64,000 bases of DNA from assembly GCF_012726195.1 (NCBI RefSeq), contig NZ_JAASAF010000008.1, forward strand, positions 1,147 to 65,146, in the 5' to 3' direction. The DNA is from Rhodococcus sp. HNM0563 (lineage in GTDB: Bacteria > Actinomycetota > Actinomycetes > Mycobacteriales > Mycobacteriaceae). Shown one piece after another: positions 63,886 through 64,000 of this stretch. The translations under genes and the position numbers were made by a program. How positions within the stretch are numbered: position 1 is the first letter of the stretch; each line of letters opens with the position of its first letter. The notes below the pieces were generated by a model, which saw nothing but the letters and a program-made list of their open reading frames with translations, ran no database searches and was not told the origin of the DNA.

Positions 63886-64000
63886 TCAACGAGCGTAGTG
63901 AGGTCGATGGGTGTTGCAGTGGTGGACGCGCTGGATAGAGACCTCTTCGATGTCGATCAGATTGCTTGCGCTAGCTGGGGTTCCTAGAGCAATCGCAGAA
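63886..64000 (-). CDS. Possible C-terminal end of an upstream gene (partial)
   Basis: A minus-strand frame enters from the right edge and reads SAIALGTPASASNLIDIEEV, then SIQRVHHCNTHRPH, ending at a TGA at 63886-63888. It overlaps the less likely TTG start of the SNF2 gene and ends 35 bases before the preferred GTG. If real it would be one more gene at the head of the operon; if not, this is simply the promoter region. The window ends too soon to decide. Confidence 0.2.
   Translation of the reverse strand, partial: SAIALGTPASASNLIDIEEVSIQRVHHCNTHRPHYAR

Noticed and set aside
1-64000. tRNA, rRNA or CRISPR array
   Set aside because: No cloverleaf-like stretch, rRNA segment or regularly spaced direct repeat was noticed on reading, including next to the integrase remnant; a tRNAscan or minced run would settle it.

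Overview
The window is high-GC, densely coded DNA typical of a mycolic-acid actinomycete. Rhodococcus is my best guess, an inference from the DUF3558 lipoprotein, the ESX-like helical-hairpin protein, the IS701 and IS5 elements and frequent GTG/TTG starts. No tRNA, rRNA or CRISPR array is visible. The left ~20 kb is mostly metabolic and right of it lies a dense defence and mobile-element island that continues to the window end.

Left part (1-20.3 kb): an ESX-type protein and a DUF3558 lipoprotein; a 3-hydroxyacyl-CoA dehydrogenase; a deletion scar joining a headless quinone oxidoreductase to a headless TetR regulator; an exonuclease-BRCT-TerD protein followed by a GAP1-N2 protein, probably a conflict or stress module; and a leftward operon (thiamine-diphosphate enzyme, enolase-superfamily enzyme, FAD/Fe-S oxidoreductase, FMN glutamate-synthase-like protein) divergent from a GH15 glycosidase and a short-chain dehydrogenase. 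A MarR repressor gene follows. The operon promoter, the GH15 promoter and the marR promoter all carry one operator architecture, TTGCG-N4-CGCAA-N3-TTGCG, so this looks like one regulon.

Middle (20.4-38.3 kb): two very similar giant SF1 helicase-nucleases stand in direct orientation about 10 kb apart. They flank an AbiE-type toxin-antitoxin pair, an IS630 remnant and a DUF262/DUF1524 gene split by a clean IS701 insertion. The second helicase carries extra winged-helix repeats and overlaps an SF2 helicase that ends in a sigma-region-4-like domain. A truncated tyrosine recombinase closes this block.

Right part (38.4-64 kb): a compact rightward five-gene operon encodes a Rubisco-activase-like AAA+ ATPase, a HORMA-like protein, a ThsB-like TIR, a second TIR protein and a SLOG protein. 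This Thoeris-flavoured signalling module, with an AAA/HORMA pair and no CD-NTase, is my best candidate for an undescribed system. After an IS5 remnant, a 21-kb leftward operon of seven genes encodes an SNF2 helicase, an Eco57I-type methyltransferase, a 2127-residue DUF1998 helicase with a nuclease-like tail, a UvrD helicase with a RelE-like head, a CoiA-like zinc protein, a degenerate McrB-like AAA protein and a winged-helix protein. It resembles class 1 DISARM and Druantia without matching either.
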